DNA of 64,000 nt from Niabella drilacis (GCF_900101395.1 NZ_FMZO01000002.1:323840-387839), one strand, 5' to 3'; shown: positions 45,438-54,446, counted from the first letter of the stretch. The notes: generated by a model from the sequence alone, not told the origin. Program-made: numbers and translations.

Positions 45438-45664
45438 ACCGCAATAGGATAGATGCGTTCGGTCTTCAATGCTTCAACTGCAAAAAATAACGCAGCAGAG
45501 ATCGCTTCTTTGGTCAGTCTTGGATAAGATTCAAGAAGATTGTCGACTGATTCGCCTGCGCCAAGTGATTCAAGAATCATCTCTACAGTAATGCGGGTGC
45601 CTTTGATCACGGGCTTGCCCATCATAATTTCAGGGCGGATTTCTATGTAGGAAGAGATGTCCAT
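45434..45664 (-). CDS. DUF433 protein (putative antitoxin)
   Basis: 76 residues starting MDISSYIEIRPEIMMGKPVIKGTRITVEMILESLGAG, the standard DUF433 opening, with a helix-turn-helix-like region SVDNLLESYPRLTKEAISAALFFA. The frame stays open to 45742. A consensus promoter (CAAA at 45712-45715, CAAAGTTA at 45685-45692 as read on plus) places the transcript start near 45678, after the upstream ATGs, so 45664 is the right start. Likely antitoxin and autoregulator of the DUF5615 partner. Confidence 0.87.
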   Translation of the reverse strand: MDISSYIEIRPEIMMGKPVIKGTRITVEMILESLGAGESVDNLLESYPRLTKEAISAALFFAVEALKTERIYPIAV

Positions 45665-45684
45665 CGCGATTATTGTTTGTTCTT

Positions 45685-45715
45685 CAAAGTTACAATCTTC
45701 CCAGTAATTATCAAA
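45685..45715 (-). promoter_or_regulatory. Promoter of the DUF433-DUF5615 pair
   Basis: On the minus strand TTTG, 19-bp spacer and TAACTTTG: a full match to the Bacteroidota consensus. It decides the start of the DUF433 gene at 45664. Confidence 0.75.
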
Positions 45716-45766
45716 CTGGCTGTTCATTGGCCAGCGTAGCATTGCACCGCAGCCCGGCCCATAAAA

Positions 45767-45787
45767 AAAGTCCCGCCAGCGGGCGGG
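45767..45787 (-). terminator. Terminator after lpd
   Basis: GTCCCGCC pairs with GGCGGGAC around a 4-nt loop, followed on the minus strand by seven T. Confidence 0.85.
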
Positions 45788-45810
45788 ACCATAAAACCCA
45801 TCTTTTAATA

Positions 45811-47214
45811 TTATAAGTGAATGGCTTCCCCATAGGCCACCTCAATAGCGTCTTTTACGCTTTCACTGATGGTGGGGTGCGGGTGAATGCTGTTCAGTAC
45901 TTCATGGTAGGTGGTTTCCAGCTTGCGGCCTACAACGGTTTCCACGATGATCTCGGTTACATTGTAGCCGATCATGTGGGTACCCAGCCATTCGCCGTAT
46001 TTGGCATCAAAGATCACTTTTACAAAACCTTCGGTATGACCCGCGGCGCTGGCTTTTCCGCTGGCGCTTAACGGAAACTTGCCCACTTTTACTTCATAAC
46101 CGGCATCTTTGGCTTGTTTTTCGGTAAAGCCTACGCTGGCTACTTCGGGATAGCAATAGGTACAACCCGGAACGTTGCCGTAATCCAGGGCTTCCGGCTG
46201 GTGGTTGTATTTCTTTTCTCCAAAGGCAATGTTCTCTACACAGATGATGCCCTCTTTTGAGGCCACATGCGCCAATGCCTGACCGGGAACGCAGTCGCCA
46301 ATGGCATACACACCCTCTACATTGGTTTTGTAGTATTTGTCTACAACGATCTTTCCTTTATCCGTCTTTACACCCAGGGTTTCCAGTCCGATGCCTTCGA
46401 TATTGGCAGCCACACCTACAGCGCTCAGCAGCACATCTGCTTCAAGGATCGCTTCGCCGGTTGCCGTTTTTACTTTTGCTTTTACACCGTTGCCCGAGGT
46501 ATCTACAGAAGTAACCTCGGCACTGGTCATCACCGTGATGCCCTGCTTTTTCAGGTTCTTTTCCAGCTCTTTGGAGATATCCTCATCTTCTACCGGAACG
46601 ATGCGCGGTAAAAATTCAACGATGGTCACTTTTGTGCCCAGGCTGTTATAGAAATAGCCGAATTCCACGCCGATGGCGCCGCTTCCTACCACAATAATGC
46701 TTTTAGGTTGCTGGGGCAGTACCATCGCCTCGCGGTAACCGATGATCTTTTTGCCATCCTGTTTCAGGGCGGGCAATTCGCGGCTCCGGCCACCGGTAGC
46801 CAGGATGATGTATTTACCTTCCACCAGGGTCGTTTTTCCGTCTGCACCCTTTACCTCAACCTGACCCTTGGCTTTTAAAGTGCCAAAGCCCATGATCACA
46901 TCAATTTTATTTTTTTTCATCAGGAACTGCACGCCCTTGCTCATTTTATCGGCCACACCGCGGCTGCGTTTTACAATGGCTTCAAAATTTGGGGTACCGG
47001 AGGCTTCGATGCCATATTCCTGTGCATGCTGAATATCATTAAAAACCTGTGCGCTTTTTAGTAAGGCTTTGGTAGGGATACATCCCCAGTTCAGGCAGAT
47101 CCCCCCCAGGCTTTCTTTTTCAATAATTGCGGTTTTTAAACCCAGTTGGGAAGCGCGTATAGCGGCTACATATCCGCCCGGGCCACTACCTACAACTATT
47201 ACGTCGTATGCCAT
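45811..47214 (-). CDS. lpdA: Dihydrolipoyl dehydrogenase
   Basis: FAD-dependent E3 component of 2-oxoacid dehydrogenase complexes, 467 residues. FAD motif VVGSGPGGYVAAIRASQLG (6-24); redox-active disulfide GGICLNWGCIPTKALLKSA (about 37-55). The NAD motif is IIVVGSGAIGVEFGYFYNSLG, followed by DVLLSAVGVAANIEG and GVYAIGDCVPGQALAHVASKEG. The C-terminal catalytic pair is in LNSIHPHPTISESVKDA (His-Pro with Glu). It reoxidises dihydrolipoamide with NAD+. No E1/E2 genes are nearby. It has its own consensus-like promoter and terminator. Confidence 0.97.
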   Translation of the reverse strand: MAYDVIVVGSGPGGYVAAIRASQLGLKTAIIEKESLGGICLNWGCIPTKALLKSAQVFNDIQHAQEYGIEASGTPNFEAIVKRSRGVADKMSKGVQFLMKKNKIDVIMGFGTLKAKGQVEVKGADGKTTLVEGKYIILATGGRSRELPALKQDGKKIIGYREAMVLPQQPKSIIVVGSGAIGVEFGYFYNSLGTKVTIVEFLPRIVPVEDEDISKELEKNLKKQGITVMTSAEVTSVDTSGNGVKAKVKTATGEAILEADVLLSAVGVAANIEGIGLETLGVKTDKGKIVVDKYYKTNVEGVYAIGDCVPGQALAHVASKEGIICVENIAFGEKKYNHQPEALDYGNVPGCTYCYPEVASVGFTEKQAKDAGYEVKVGKFPLSASGKASAAGHTEGFVKVIFDAKYGEWLGTHMIGYNVTEIIVETVVGRKLETTYHEVLNSIHPHPTISESVKDAIEVAYGEAIHL

Positions 47215-47253
47215 AAATGTATTATTTAAAAAATTAAAAGATCAGTGAGAGTG

Positions 47254-47284
47254 CGAATTTAGTTGAATTACGGTAACGGACAAA
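47254..47284 (-). promoter_or_regulatory. Promoter of lpd
   Basis: Minus-strand TTTTG (CAAAA at 47281), 19-bp spacer and TAAATTCG (47254-47261), one base off TAnnTTTG. It lies about 40 bp before the start codon. Confidence 0.6.
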
Positions 47285-47574
47285 ATGCCGTTTCAACCAA
47301 ATACGCAATCGTTTTTGTAAGTCAATTGCCACAAACACAACAATTAAGGAGCCATCTTGTTGCGGGAACGGCGGGCCGGGTTTTTTCGGAGAAGGGTTTC
47401 CTGTAAAACCCCGGGTACCGGGTAAGCAGGACGTTTTTGGATTGTGCGGGAGCATAAATGCGACAGTGCAGTGCGGCGCGGCGCATGCCTGGCTTCCGGT
47501 TGGAAGGATGATCTATGCAGCACGCTAAAAATGATGCATAACTGTGTGAATCCCAGTTTTATAAACAATTGCAG
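47285..47574. other. Intergenic DNA between divergent lpd and rpmB
   Basis: No gene seen. Short frames here lack signals or families. The promoters of the two flanking genes are listed separately. Confidence 0.5.
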
Positions 47575-47605
47575 TTGCTCTTTTTGATAACAGATGTTAC
47601 CTTTG
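47575..47605 (+). promoter_or_regulatory. Distal promoter upstream of rpmB
   Basis: TTG (47575-47577), 20-bp spacer and TACCTTTG (47598-47605). It reads toward rpmB. A small hairpin AAAAGCC/GGCTTT (about 47637-47656) and a T-run at 47665-47671 follow, so it may give a short leader transcript or a second rpmB promoter. Confidence 0.5.
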
Positions 47606-47687
47606 CGGCGGCAGTTGGTAACCCGGAAGAGGGTGCAAAAAGCCGTTCCAAGGCTTTGATATAAGTTTTTTAAAAAATAATTGGCTT

Positions 47688-47723
47688 TTTGTTACTGAAT
47701 GCCGCAGGAAATACTTACCTTTG
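47688..47723 (+). promoter_or_regulatory. Proximal promoter of rpmB operon
   Basis: TTTG (47688-47691) and TACCTTTG (47716-47723), spacer 24 bp, slightly long. The start codon of rpmB is 23 bp downstream. Confidence 0.55.
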
Positions 47724-47745
47724 CACTCCTAAATTTTTATTCATT

Positions 47746-47982
47746 ATGGCAAGAGTATGTCAGGTTACAGGTAAAACCCCAATTGGAGGCCACAAGGTTT
47801 CTCACTCCAATATTAAGACAAAACGCCGTTTTTTGCCTAATTTGCAAAAGAAGAAATTTTACCTGGTAGAGGAAGACAAATGGATCTCGTTGAAGTTATC
47901 TACAGATGCCCTGCGCACCATCAACAAAAATGGTCTGTATGCTGTAGTGAAAGAATTGCGTGCGAGAGGCGAAAAAATCTAA
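47746..47982 (+). CDS. rpmB: 50S ribosomal protein L28
   Basis: 78 residues: [22 protein letters not shown], then [16 protein letters not shown] and [20 protein letters not shown]. The RxCQxTGKxPxxGxxxSHSN start is the L28 signature. The ATG at 47746 is used; an upstream in-frame start is not conserved. It heads the order rpmB-rpmG-DUF4295-ftsY typical of Bacteroidota. Only one cysteine is visible, so it is a zinc-free form. Confidence 0.98.
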   Translation: MARVCQVTGKTPIGGHKVSHSNIKTKRRFLPNLQKKKFYLVEEDKWISLKLSTDALRTINKNGLYAVVKELRARGEKI

Positions 47983-48007
47983 CTAAAGCAGTTTAAAGCA
48001 TTATACA

Positions 48008-48196
48008 ATGGCGAAGAAAGCAAAAGGAAACAGGGTACAGGTAATTCTGGAATGCACTGAGCATAAGACCAGCGGCCGGCCCGGAACCAGTCGGTATATT
48101 ACCGTAAAAAATAAAAAGAACAACCCTGAACGTTTAGAGTTGAAGAAATACAACCCTATTCTGAAGAAAGTAACCGTTCACAAAGAAATTAAATAA
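48008..48196 (+). CDS. rpmG: 50S ribosomal protein L33
   Basis: 62 residues: [23 protein letters not shown], then [36 protein letters not shown]. This is the L33 pattern with one cysteine kept, so probably a zinc-free C-minus form. It lies 25 bp after rpmB and in the same operon. Component of the large ribosomal subunit near the E site. Confidence 0.97.
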   Translation: MAKKAKGNRVQVILECTEHKTSGRPGTSRYITVKNKKNNPERLELKKYNPILKKVTVHKEIK

Positions 48197-48284
48197 AATT
48201 TGGAAATTTGAAAGTGTACCAATTTGAAATGTGGTGCATTTATTTTCAGATCTTCAAATTGTCAAATTCTCAAATTAATATAAA
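48197..48284. repeat. AT-rich inverted-repeat element between rpmG and DUF4295
   Basis: Units of the type AATTTGAAA/GAAATTTG on the left (48200-48235) face TTCAAATTG/TCAAATTCTC on the right (48255-48278), giving a loose palindrome. It looks like an intergenic simple-repeat element within a ribosomal operon. Confidence 0.6.
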
Positions 48285-48458
48285 ATGGCAAAAGCAGCTT
48301 CAAAGAACTCGAAGGTAAAAGATGCTAAAGCAGCAGCAGAGTCTAAAAACTGGACGAAGGTGATCCGTGCGATCCGTAGCCCCAAAACAGGTGCCTATAC
48401 CTTTAAGGAGCAGATCGTGCACAAAGAGAAAGTTAAAGATTTTTTAGCTCAGAAATAA
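48285..48458 (+). CDS. DUF4295 small basic protein
   Basis: 57 residues: MAKAASKNSKVKDAKAAAES, KNWTKVIRAIRSPKTGAYTF, KEQIVHKEKVKDFLAQK. It is very basic and lies between rpmG and ftsY as in other Bacteroidota. The family is small and likely ribosome-associated by context; no enzyme motif. It is easy to miss because of its length. The ATG follows the AT-rich repeat element directly. Confidence 0.92.
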   Translation: MAKAASKNSKVKDAKAAAESKNWTKVIRAIRSPKTGAYTFKEQIVHKEKVKDFLAQK

Positions 48459-48611
48459 GTTCCTGCTTTCATTATAATATTAAAAGCTGTTCGTTTTTAA
48501 AACGGATGGCTTTTGTTTTTTGTTTGATGTTTGACGTTTTATATTTGATGTTGCATCTTTGCTGAAGAAACAACTTTAAACTATAAACCGCAAGCGATAA
48601 ACGTTTCAATC

Positions 48612-49574
48612 ATGAGTTTTTTTGGAAAATTATTTGGAAAGAAGGAAAAGGAGTCACTAGACCAGGGATTACAAAAAACCAAGGAAGGCTTTCTTTCAAA
48701 AATAGGTAAGGCCATTGCCGGGAAAAGCACCGTGGATGAAGAGGTGCTGGATAGCCTGGAAGAGGCACTGGTAGGCGCAGATGTGGGTATTGAAACCACT
48801 GTGCGTATTATTGAAAGGGTGGAAAAGCGGGTGGCTAAGGATAAATACATGGGCACCGGCGAACTGAACCGGATCCTGCAGGAGGAGATCGAGGGCGTGC
48901 TGGTAGACGCGCCTTCGGGTGCCAGCTATACCTTTGAAAGCGAACTGCCTGCCAAACCGTATATTATCCTGGTAGTGGGTGTAAATGGTGTGGGCAAAAC
49001 CACCACCATTGGCAAACTGGCTTATAATTTTAAAAAGGCTGGCAAGAATGTATTGCTGGGGGCTGCGGATACCTTCCGGGCAGCGGCGGTAGACCAGCTG
49101 ACCATCTGGAGTGAACGAGTGGGAGTGCCGATCGTGAAGCAGGGAATGGGCAGCGATCCCGCAGCCGTGGCTTTTGATACCGCTCAAAGCGCGGTGAGCA
49201 GGGGCAGCGATGTGGTAATTATTGATACCGCCGGCCGTTTGCATAACAAGGCGCACCTGATGGATGAGTTGCACAAGATCAAACGGGTGATCCAGAAATT
49301 TATACCCTCGGCTCCGCAGGAGGTATTGCTGGTGCTGGATGGTTCTACCGGACAAAATGCACTGGAACAGGCGAAACATTTTACAGCTGCTACCGACGTA
49401 ACCGCGCTGGCTATAACCAAGCTGGATGGAACGGCAAAAGGCGGCGTGGTGCTGGCGATTGCCGATCAATTTAAGATACCGGTGAAATTTATTGGGGTGG
49501 GTGAAAAGATGGAAGACCTGCTGGTGTTTGATAAGCACGAGTTTGTAGATAGTTTGTTCAGTCTTGATAAGTAA
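48612..49574 (+). CDS. ftsY: Signal recognition particle receptor FtsY
   Basis: SRP receptor GTPase of 320 residues. It brings ribosomes making membrane proteins to the translocon. The NG domain is complete: helical N domain 20-95 ([19 protein letters not shown]), G1 [17 protein letters not shown], the insertion-box [17 protein letters not shown]3 VIIDTAGRL and G4 [33 protein letters not shown] is the conserved end. The acidic A domain of E. coli is absent, usual in this phylum. It follows DUF4295 after 153 bp of simple-repeat-like DNA. Confidence 0.97.
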   Translation: MSFFGKLFGKKEKESLDQGLQKTKEGFLSKIGKAIAGKSTVDEEVLDSLEEALVGADVGIETTVRIIERVEKRVAKDKYMGTGELNRILQEEIEGVLVDAPSGASYTFESELPAKPYIILVVGVNGVGKTTTIGKLAYNFKKAGKNVLLGAADTFRAAAVDQLTIWSERVGVPIVKQGMGSDPAAVAFDTAQSAVSRGSDVVIIDTAGRLHNKAHLMDELHKIKRVIQKFIPSAPQEVLLVLDGSTGQNALEQAKHFTAATDVTALAITKLDGTAKGGVVLAIADQFKIPVKFIGVGEKMEDLLVFDKHEFVDSLFSLDK

Positions 49575-49600
49575 GGGCTATAGCTGCAAAATGGGCTTCT

Positions 49601-50057
49601 ATTGGTGTTCACAGATTACACAGATATTCACAGAAAGTGTATTATACCAAAGTGTTTCTGTGTAAATCGGGGAAATCAGTGAGCAGAATCCGAAACTTTA
49701 GTAGTATCTGAAACCTGGGAAACTGAAAGGCATAAAGTGTTACAAAAACCTTGTATGAGAAACTGCGGGATTTCATCTGATCATGATCACTTTTATTGGT
49801 GTTTACAGATTACACAGATGTTCACAGAAAGTGTATAGCACCAAAGTATTCTGTGTAAATCGGGGAAATCAGTGAGTCGTAGTATCTGAAACCTTGGAAA
49901 CCGAAAGGCATAAAGTGTTACAAAAACCTTGTATGAGAAACTGCGGGATTTCATCTGATCATGATCGCTTTTATTGGTGCTTACAGATTACACAGATGTT
50001 CCCAGAAAATGTATTATACCAAAGTGTTTCTGTGTAAATCGGGGAAATCAGTGAGCA
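49601..50057. repeat. 2.5 tandem copies of a 178-194 bp repeat
   Basis: Units begin with ATTGGTG at 49601, 49795 and 49973. Each starts with ATTGGTGTTYACAGATTACACAGATRTTC, continues through CTGTGTAAATCGGGGAAATCAGTGAG, and ends in a shared segment with CATAAAGTGTTACAAAAACC and GATCATGATC. The third copy stops after the first half. Unit 2 is 16 bp shorter than unit 1. There is no gene in the 500 bp between ftsY and the next gene. Confidence 0.92.
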
Positions 50058-50074
50058 GTTAAGTTCTGAGCACT

Positions 50075-50665
50075 TTAGCGGCTGCCAATCTGTTCTTTTA
50101 CCGCAGTCACCAGTGGTTGGTTCTTCAGCTTTTGCAATTCCGGAATGCCGATGTGGGTAATCAGTAATATTTGACTTGGAGTCGTTGTAAAGTAACAGGT
50201 AATGGGCGCTTCTGTTTTCGCCATCTTTCGTACATAGCCCTGGCCCGCTGTATCTAAACGGGTAATGAGCTGCTGCAATGCTGCCATATTCTCTGTTTTA
50301 ATCCGGTAGCAGGTAATCCTTGTTGAATCATGTCCGGCGTTATTGAATAAGGCTGTACCCTGATAAATGGTTGCTTCCAGTTGTGTTGTCTTGTAGGTGG
50401 GATTGATCAATTTCAGCGCATCGGTTATGAATTCAAGGTCTGACAGGCAGTTGGGCCTGGTAGTGGAGCAATGCGTTATAGCCTTGTTCTTAAAAACAAT
50501 GCTATTGTATTGCCGGACATTTTTTAGCTGAGTGCTCGTACTATCCCCGGGGTATTGAGGCCCCTGTAGCATGCTCTTTTTTGCAGGGTTGCCGGTACAG
50601 GCATATAACCCTGCAAGAATCATAAGTACCAGAGCGATTAGCGGATAGCTGTTATTCTTTACCAT
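50075..50665 (-). CDS. Predicted lipoprotein, function unknown
   Basis: 196 residues; signal MVKNNSYPLIALVLMILAGLYAC with lipobox cysteine at about residue 23. The mature domain is mixed alpha/beta with two extra cysteines close together (AITHCSTTRPNCLSDLEF) and strands near the end (ITCYFTTTPSQILLITHIGIPEL). No family recognised. It directly follows the tandem repeat and shares direction with the barrel gene upstream, 85 bp away. Confidence 0.7.
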   Translation of the reverse strand: MVKNNSYPLIALVLMILAGLYACTGNPAKKSMLQGPQYPGDSTSTQLKNVRQYNSIVFKNKAITHCSTTRPNCLSDLEFITDALKLINPTYKTTQLEATIYQGTALFNNAGHDSTRITCYRIKTENMAALQQLITRLDTAGQGYVRKMAKTEAPITCYFTTTPSQILLITHIGIPELQKLKNQPLVTAVKEQIGSR

Positions 50666-50750
50666 AAAAATGTCTGCAGAAGCGCGTAGGTATCGTTTCA
50701 GGTCTGAATTTACTGTTTTTTATGACTTATGCACGCGGGAAGAGGATACC

Positions 50751-51263
50751 TCAGAAATTCCAACCTGCCTTAAATCCTACAAATCCTTTGGTACCATCTT
50801 TCATCCAGGCTTCGTATTTGGCCTGAAGATCAAATCCCAACACCCGTAAGCCAACACCGGGCGACAGGATAAAGGCGGAGCCATCGTAATGGTTGCCGCT
50901 GTATTTGGCGCTGCCGGCTTCCAGCTTTACATATAAGAGCGGTATTAAACGGTATTTCAACCCTGCGCGGATGGGCACGGCCTTCAGGTCATATACGCGA
51001 TAGGGATTTCCCGCATCGTCGGTACGGTCTGCCCCCCGGAAATACATATAACCTACGGAGCCAGTAAGAGCCAGCTTTTTGATCAGGCGGATATCGGCAT
51101 TACCTCCCACACCTACACCCCAGTTGAAGTTTTCGCTAAATTCACCCTGCGGAACGGCGTATTCCCCATAAGGACCAAGACTAAAGCCTTTCCATTGTGC
51201 CGATAATTGAAGGGAACTACCGGAAATCAGTAACAGGAGCAGCAGGAAACGAAATTTGTTCAT
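50751..51263 (-). CDS. Outer-membrane beta-barrel protein
   Basis: 170 residues with signal MNKFRFLLLLLLISGSSLQLSAQ. It shows strands typical of an 8-stranded barrel: WGVGVGGNADIRLIKKLALTGSVGYMYF, VPIRAGLKYRLIPLLYVKLEAGSA, FILSPGVGLRVLGFDLQAKYEAWM, and C-terminal FVGFKAGWNF ending in an aromatic residue. The role is unknown. Confidence 0.78.
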   Translation of the reverse strand: MNKFRFLLLLLLISGSSLQLSAQWKGFSLGPYGEYAVPQGEFSENFNWGVGVGGNADIRLIKKLALTGSVGYMYFRGADRTDDAGNPYRVYDLKAVPIRAGLKYRLIPLLYVKLEAGSAKYSGNHYDGSAFILSPGVGLRVLGFDLQAKYEAWMKDGTKGFVGFKAGWNF

Positions 51264-51458
51264 GGGGCGAGGGTTTAGTGAACAATGGAGTACTTCAACC
51301 GGGTCGCAATTATTGTACCTTTTTTGCCGCTACAGCTCCTGCCTGCGTGATTTTGAGACAATTTTAGGAGCTCTATTTCTGGAATATCCTTAATAGCAGG
51401 CTGGATTTTATTTTTTCTGAAGGCTATATGAATAGCGGGTTTAAGTATATGGCAAACA

Positions 51459-51494
51459 AAAGAGGTGTATCAAGATTTTTGATACACCTCTAAT
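51459..51494 (-). terminator. Terminator after valS
   Basis: AGAGGTGTATCAA pairs perfectly (13 bp) with TTGATACACCTCT around GATTT; on the minus strand TTTGTTTG follows. Confidence 0.8.
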
Positions 51495-51539
51495 AGGATT
51501 GAACCGGTCTGGAGCCCGGTATTCGCGAAGCCGGAACTC

Positions 51540-54179
51540 TTACAAGGTCGCCAGACTTTCTTCGATCGCTTTTATCTTTTCTTCTGCATCGGCTTTCTTC
51601 CGGCGCTCGATCTCCACTACTTCCGGTTTGGCATTTTGTACAAAACGCTCGTTCCCGAGTTTCTTTTCCACTGATGCCAGGAAGCCCTGCAGGTACGCCA
51701 GGTCTTTTTCCAGTTGTTCTTTCTGGATACTGGTATCCAGCTCTGTTGCCGGAAGAATGAACAGCTTGTCCTTACCCACCAGCACGTTGATGCATTTGTC
51801 AACGGCTTCTGTAGTGATCGAAACCGCTTCCACATTGGCCTGACGTTCCAGGATCGATGCCAGACTGGTGTAGCTATCCGGCTGTGCTGTTTGTACAAAC
51901 AGTTTTACCGGTTCCTTACTCTTAATATTGTTCTTTATGCGCGCATCGCGGATGGCGGTGATGGTCTGCTTCAACAGCTCGCCCTGCGCCAGTATGTTAC
52001 TGTTTGTAGCTTGTGTGGCCGCATATTGTTTTACGGAAAGATCATCGCTTTGCTCACGCAGGAGGTGATAGATATCTTCGGTGATAAACGGCATATAAGG
52101 ATGCAGCAATTGTAGCAGCTCTTCAAAAAAATCAATCGTGGCCTGCAGCTTGGTGCTGCTGGTAGGCGCGCCGTGTCCGGGCTTCTGCCATTCCAGGTAC
52201 CAGGAGCAGAAATCGTCCCAGATCAATGAATACAGGGTCTTCAATCCTTCACTAAGGCGAAACTCTTTGAAAAGGGTTTCTATTTCGGCCTTAGCCTGTT
52301 CAATACGATTTTGCATCCAGGCAGAAGCAAAGTCGGGCCCGCTACTGTCGTCAAGAACAACGCCGTTGGGATTGTTTTCCCACATACGTACCAGCTTCAG
52401 CGCGTTCCAGATCTTATTATTAAAATTCCGGCCCTGTTCCAGCGAGCTTTCATCAAACAACAGGTCGTTACCCGCGGGGGCGGAGATCATGATGCCAAAA
52501 CGAACGGCATCGGCTCCATAGGTGTCAATCAGGTTTAGCAAATCAGGAGAGTTACCAAGTGACTTACTCATCTTACGTCCCTGCTTATCGCGCACCATAC
52601 CGGTAAAATAAACATCTTTAAACGGAATTTCTTTTTCATATTCCAGTCCGGCCATTACCATACGTGCCACCCAGAAGAAAATAATATCCTGCCCGGTTAC
52701 CAGTACAGAAGTGGGGTAGTAGTACCGGATATCGGCATTGCCGGGGTTGGTAATACCATGGAATACCTCACTGGGCCAGAGCCAGGAGGAGAACCAGGTG
52801 TCGAGTACATCCTCATCCTGCCGAAGGCCGAATGCTGAATGCTGAACGCTTGATCCGCCTTTTGCTTTCAGCATTAAGCGTTTCGCGTCTTCCTCATTTT
52901 CCGCTACATAACAATTTCCTTCCTCATCATACCAGGCCGGTATCTGCTGGCCCCACCACAACTGGCGGCTGATACACCAGTCCTTTACGTTCTCCAGCCA
53001 GTATTTGTAGGTGGCGAGGAAACGGTCTCCGGGATGTATTTTGATGTTACCGTCTACCACCGCTTTTAAAGCCGGATCGGCCAGCTCCTTCATTTTTACA
53101 AACCACTGGGTGGAGATGCGGGGCTCTACCACGGCATTGCTGCGCTGGGAGAAACCGTTCTTATTCACAATATCCTCCGTCTTCACCAGGTTACCCGCCT
53201 GTTCCAGGTCTGTCACAATCTTTTTCCGTACGGTAAAACGGTCTTCACCCACGTACAATTGTGCCGCTGCGCTGAGGGTACCGTCTTCGTTCAGCGTGTC
53301 AATCACTTCCAGGTTATGTTTCAATCCCAGGTTGTAGTCGTTGATATCATGTGCCGGGGTAATCTTTAATGCCCCGGTACCAAACTCCATATCCACATAA
53401 TCATCAAAAATAACGGGGATGCGGCGGTTGAGCAGAGGTACCAGTGCATAGGCGCCTTTCAGGTGCTGGTAACGTGCATCATTGGGGTTTACGCAAATGG
53501 CCGTATCGCCCAGGATGGTTTCCGGGCGGGTGGTGGCAATGGTAATAAAGCCATCCTGTCCGTCCAGCTTGTACTGTACATAATACAATTTGCTCTGTAC
53601 CTCGCGGTATTCCACTTCCTCATCGCTGAGGGCGGTCTTAGCCGCCGGGTCCCAGTTGATCATGCGGGCCCCGCGGTAGATCAGTCCTTTATTATACAGG
53701 TCTACAAAAACCTTTATAACGGCTTTGTAATAGTGGTTATCCATGGTAAAGTTCACCCGGTTCCAGTCTACGCTGCATCCCAGGCGCTCGATCTGGTTAT
53801 AGATGATGCCACCGTATTTTTCTTTCCATTCAAAGGCATATTTGAGGAATTCTTCGCGGGAGAGGCTGTTTTTATCAATGCCTTTTTCCTCCTTCAGCAT
53901 CTGCACTACTTTGGCCTCCGTGGCAATGGACGCGTGGTCGCTGCCGGGTACCCAGCAGGCATTAAAGCCGCTCATGCGGGCACGGCGCACCAAAATGTCC
54001 TGCACGGTTTCATTGAGCGTGTGTCCCATATGCAACACACCGGTAACATTAGGAGGCGGAATGACCACGGTATAGGCCGGGCGTTCATCCGGGGTGCTGT
54101 TAAAATACCCTTTTTCCTTCCAATGCCCGGTCCACCGGGTCTCAATAGCTGCTGGCTCAAAATTCTTTGTTAATTCCAT
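51540..54179 (-). CDS. valS: Valyl-tRNA synthetase
   Basis: Class I aminoacyl-tRNA synthetase of 879 residues charging tRNA-Val. The HIGH-type motif is PPPNVTGVLHMGH (HMGH at 50-53). The editing domain has TTRPETILGDTAICVNP. DEDVLDTWFSSWLWPSEV and KMSKS (536-540) complete the active site; a C-terminal coiled coil (EKDLAYLQGFLASVEKKLGNE) is present. Around residue 445 a short stretch SSVQHSAFGLR is encoded by repetitive DNA (52821-52860) that looks like an intergenic repeat read in frame. A TAAATTTG promoter element ends 8 bp before the ATG. Confidence 0.97.
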   Translation of the reverse strand: MELTKNFEPAAIETRWTGHWKEKGYFNSTPDERPAYTVVIPPPNVTGVLHMGHTLNETVQDILVRRARMSGFNACWVPGSDHASIATEAKVVQMLKEEKGIDKNSLSREEFLKYAFEWKEKYGGIIYNQIERLGCSVDWNRVNFTMDNHYYKAVIKVFVDLYNKGLIYRGARMINWDPAAKTALSDEEVEYREVQSKLYYVQYKLDGQDGFITIATTRPETILGDTAICVNPNDARYQHLKGAYALVPLLNRRIPVIFDDYVDMEFGTGALKITPAHDINDYNLGLKHNLEVIDTLNEDGTLSAAAQLYVGEDRFTVRKKIVTDLEQAGNLVKTEDIVNKNGFSQRSNAVVEPRISTQWFVKMKELADPALKAVVDGNIKIHPGDRFLATYKYWLENVKDWCISRQLWWGQQIPAWYDEEGNCYVAENEEDAKRLMLKAKGGSSVQHSAFGLRQDEDVLDTWFSSWLWPSEVFHGITNPGNADIRYYYPTSVLVTGQDIIFFWVARMVMAGLEYEKEIPFKDVYFTGMVRDKQGRKMSKSLGNSPDLLNLIDTYGADAVRFGIMISAPAGNDLLFDESSLEQGRNFNNKIWNALKLVRMWENNPNGVVLDDSSGPDFASAWMQNRIEQAKAEIETLFKEFRLSEGLKTLYSLIWDDFCSWYLEWQKPGHGAPTSSTKLQATIDFFEELLQLLHPYMPFITEDIYHLLREQSDDLSVKQYAATQATNSNILAQGELLKQTITAIRDARIKNNIKSKEPVKLFVQTAQPDSYTSLASILERQANVEAVSITTEAVDKCINVLVGKDKLFILPATELDTSIQKEQLEKDLAYLQGFLASVEKKLGNERFVQNAKPEVVEIERRKKADAEEKIKAIEESLATL

Positions 54180-54186
54180 AAGGCGG

Positions 54187-54194
54187 CAAATTTA
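54187..54194 (-). promoter_or_regulatory. -7 element of valS
   Basis: On the minus strand TAAATTTG matches TAnnTTTG; its last base is 8 bp before the ATG, which would give a leader of only a few bases. No clear -33 TTTG was found at the usual distance. Confidence 0.5.
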
Positions 54195-54238
54195 CTGCAT
54201 TTTTTGCATCGAAATAAATGTTGGATGCGGAAAACCAT

Positions 54239-54310
54239 AGCCACAGATTACACAGAAAAACACAGACGGCAGGTGCTAGCGGCCGGCAGAGCTGCCTGTG
54301 TGGATCGGGG
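54239..54310. repeat. Dispersed CACAGATTACACAGA repeat copy
   Basis: Starts with CCACAGATTACACAGAAA and ends in GTGTGGATCGGGGGAATGAG, with a GC-rich inverted centre (GGCAGGTGCTAGCGGCCGGCAG). Same family as the tandem repeat at 49.6 kb. Confidence 0.7.
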
Positions 54311-54446
54311 GAATGAGCCCGGGTGCGTGAGGTTATCCCAGGTCATGCAGATTGAGGTAGAATGTAATTGCAAAGGGAGCGGTATAAAAGCTGAATGAGC
54401 TGGTCTTTTCTGTGTACCTCTGTGGCATCAATGAGAGAAAAAGGGC

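Noticed and set aside
48696-49538. 280-codon frame opposite ftsY
   Set aside because: Antisense shadow of a conserved GTPase gene.
49601-50057. CRISPR array
   Set aside because: Units are about 180-194 bp with diverged content and no short constant repeat with unique spacers; no cas genes nearby.
53463-54173. 236-codon frame opposite valS
   Set aside because: Antisense shadow; the composition mirrors the valS codons.
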